Source: JAVVPO01 sp036655715
Lineage (GTDB): Bacteria > Bacillota > Clostridia > Lachnospirales > Cellulosilyticaceae
Assembly (NCBI GenBank): GCA_036655715.1
Contig: JAVVPO010000100.1
Coordinates: 1 to 7,333 of the forward strand
Direction: 5' to 3'
DNA length: 7,333 nt
Shown piece after piece: positions 6,630 to 7,333 of the stretch. A program made the translations under genes and the position numbers. Within the stretch, counting starts at the first letter, position 1, and every line of letters begins with the position of its first letter. Under the pieces are notes generated by a model, which worked only from the letters and a program-made list of their open reading frames with translations, did not search any database and was not told the origin of the DNA.

Positions 6630-6665
6630 CCGAATATTTTTTTATCTTATTTGTATATAATTCGG
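6630..6665. repeat. Inverted repeat CCGAAT / ATTCGG
   Basis: CCGAAT (6630-6635) and ATTCGG (6660-6665) form a perfect 6-bp inverted repeat around 24 A/T-rich bases. These are some of the few G/C-containing blocks in the region. A TATAAT (6656-6661) overlaps the right arm, but I see no matching -35 at the right distance. The element could be a protein-binding site or a weak stem; no T-run follows, so it is not a terminator. Confidence 0.35.
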
Positions 6666-6803
6666 CTTTGTGATGTATAGTGTGTTTTGAGAGTATATAG
6701 ATAAACGTGTGAACAGAATATATTTATTTAAATATTTAAAATAATATGTTAGACTTAGAGGTATAAGAAGTAGGTATTGGGGTAGTTTAGGGGAGGAGAT
6801 TTA

Positions 6804-7205
6804 ATGAAAAAGTTTATTAAGGTGAGCTTAATAGTGATATCATTTTTATGTATCTTTATAAGTTGTATAAAAAATACCATTACCTCAGAATCAACGACAG
6901 AAATATTTAAACAGATAATATTAGATGATGTATATAAAGAGGCTTACTTAAATTGCATTTTTTATATAGAAAATAGTAGTAATTCTAATAGGGATATTGA
7001 TACTTCAATCATTTCAGTAGAGTTGCTTAATGAAAACCAAAAAGAACTTGTACACATTATGAACATTGAAGAGGAAAGTTACTTTAAAGATGGGGATTCA
7101 AAGTCCTGGTTATTTACAATTGGCGATACTACAGATCATAACTTTATTCTATTGGTTTGCGATAGTGAATCTAACAAGGTTATCGGTTCTATTCCAACTA
7201 AATAA
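6804..7205 (+). CDS. Small predicted lipoprotein of unknown function
   Basis: A 133-residue protein that I do not recognise. The start is well supported: GGAGG lies 7 bases before the ATG, within a purine-rich AGGGGAGGAG. The N-terminus is a short signal peptide, with basic MKKFIK and a hydrophobic stretch to about residue 20. It ends in FISC with Cys21 as the probable lipidated residue; Phe at -3 is not the commonest lipobox residue. The mature part of about 112 residues is acidic and Asn/Ser/Glu-rich, with no repeats, membrane segments or catalytic motif that I can see. Its strand-like stretches (YLNCIFYIENSS, SWLFTIGDTTDHNFILLVCD) would suit a small beta-rich surface domain, which is inference. 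Codon use is AT-rich with many ATA codons, more so than in the transporter genes, and it is transcribed divergently from them, so it may be an accessory gene. No clear promoter or terminator was found for it. Confidence 0.75.
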   Translation: MKKFIKVSLIVISFLCIFISCIKNTITSESTTEIFKQIILDDVYKEAYLNCIFYIENSSNSNRDIDTSIISVELLNENQKELVHIMNIEEESYFKDGDSKSWLFTIGDTTDHNFILLVCDSESNKVIGSIPTK

Positions 7206-7333
7206 AAGTATCTTGATGACATTTTGTTCGATTTTTTTATTTTGTGTTGTTTTTTTAAGGGTGAATTGGAGTCGTCCGCAAGTGAGTATAGTGTATCTAA
7301 ATGTTTACTTGGTCTATATTCTTAGAATCAAAT

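Larger units (their letters stand above)
6352..6803. other. AT-rich divergent intergenic region
   Basis: This 452-base stretch separates the minus-strand transporter operon from the plus-strand lipoprotein gene. It is visibly richer in A and T than the genes around it. It holds the operon promoter (6428-6455), a 12-bp direct repeat around the -10 element, a pyrimidine-rich tract at 6501-6538 that reads as A-tracts upstream of the minus-strand promoter, a perfect 12-bp palindrome at 6606-6617 and a wider inverted repeat at 6630-6665. I found no RNA gene, no recognisable riboswitch and no credible open reading frame in it. Confidence 0.8.

Noticed and set aside
7206..7256. Intrinsic terminator after the small lipoprotein gene
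   Set aside because: Two T-runs (7232-7238 and 7250-7256) are present, but no stable G/C-containing stem precedes either.
7262..7333. Plus-strand frame starting at a GTG and open to the window edge
   Set aside because: Only 24 codons are visible, the start has just AAGG directly next to it, and the translation matches nothing I know, so it cannot be supported.

Overview
The window looks like a piece of a low-GC Gram-positive chromosome, most likely a member of the Clostridia. The reasons are AT-rich codons, AGGAGG-type ribosome binding sites, Gram-positive lipoprotein signal peptides, and an ABC operon in the same gene order as Bacillus subtilis nupNOPQ (yufNOPQ). It comes from a draft assembly: a run of exactly 100 Ns (4791-4890) interrupts one gene. 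I cannot name the genus.

Almost everything from 6351 down to 1 is read on the minus strand and appears to be one transcription unit. A good sigma-A promoter (TTGACA, 16 bp spacer, TAAAAT; 6455-6428) lies about 77 bp before its first gene. In transcription order the genes are: (i) a 431-residue exported protein of unknown function (6351-5056); (ii) a BMP/PnrA-family nucleoside-binding lipoprotein (4997-3745, split by the assembly gap); (iii) a tandem-domain ABC ATPase (3637-2108); (iv) a first permease (2107-956); (v) a second permease (956 to the window edge, essentially complete). Genes iii to v are tightly coupled: iii and iv abut and iv and v overlap by one base. A hairpin followed by seven Us lies between the binding-protein gene and the ATPase gene. 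It probably makes the binding protein more abundant than the membrane complex.

Together genes ii to v encode a complete nucleoside importer. The lipoprotein captures the nucleoside outside the membrane, the two different permeases form the channel, and the double ATPase powers transport. By motif analysis the ATPase has one intact and one dead ATP site. The unknown exported protein at the head of the operon is the most interesting item. It has an SLH-like segment in its N-terminal half and a segment with the spacing of a transglutaminase-like core but no cysteine.

The region 6352-6803 is a very AT-rich divergent intergenic region. It holds the operon promoter, a 12-bp direct repeat around its -10 element, a perfect 12-bp palindrome and a wider inverted repeat. 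On the plus strand, 6804-7205 encodes a small predicted lipoprotein of unknown function. The last 128 bases (7206-7333) contain T-runs but no supported gene.

I did not find a convincing undescribed multi-gene system. The transporter is a known type; the linked 431-residue protein and the regulatory repeats are the parts worth following up.
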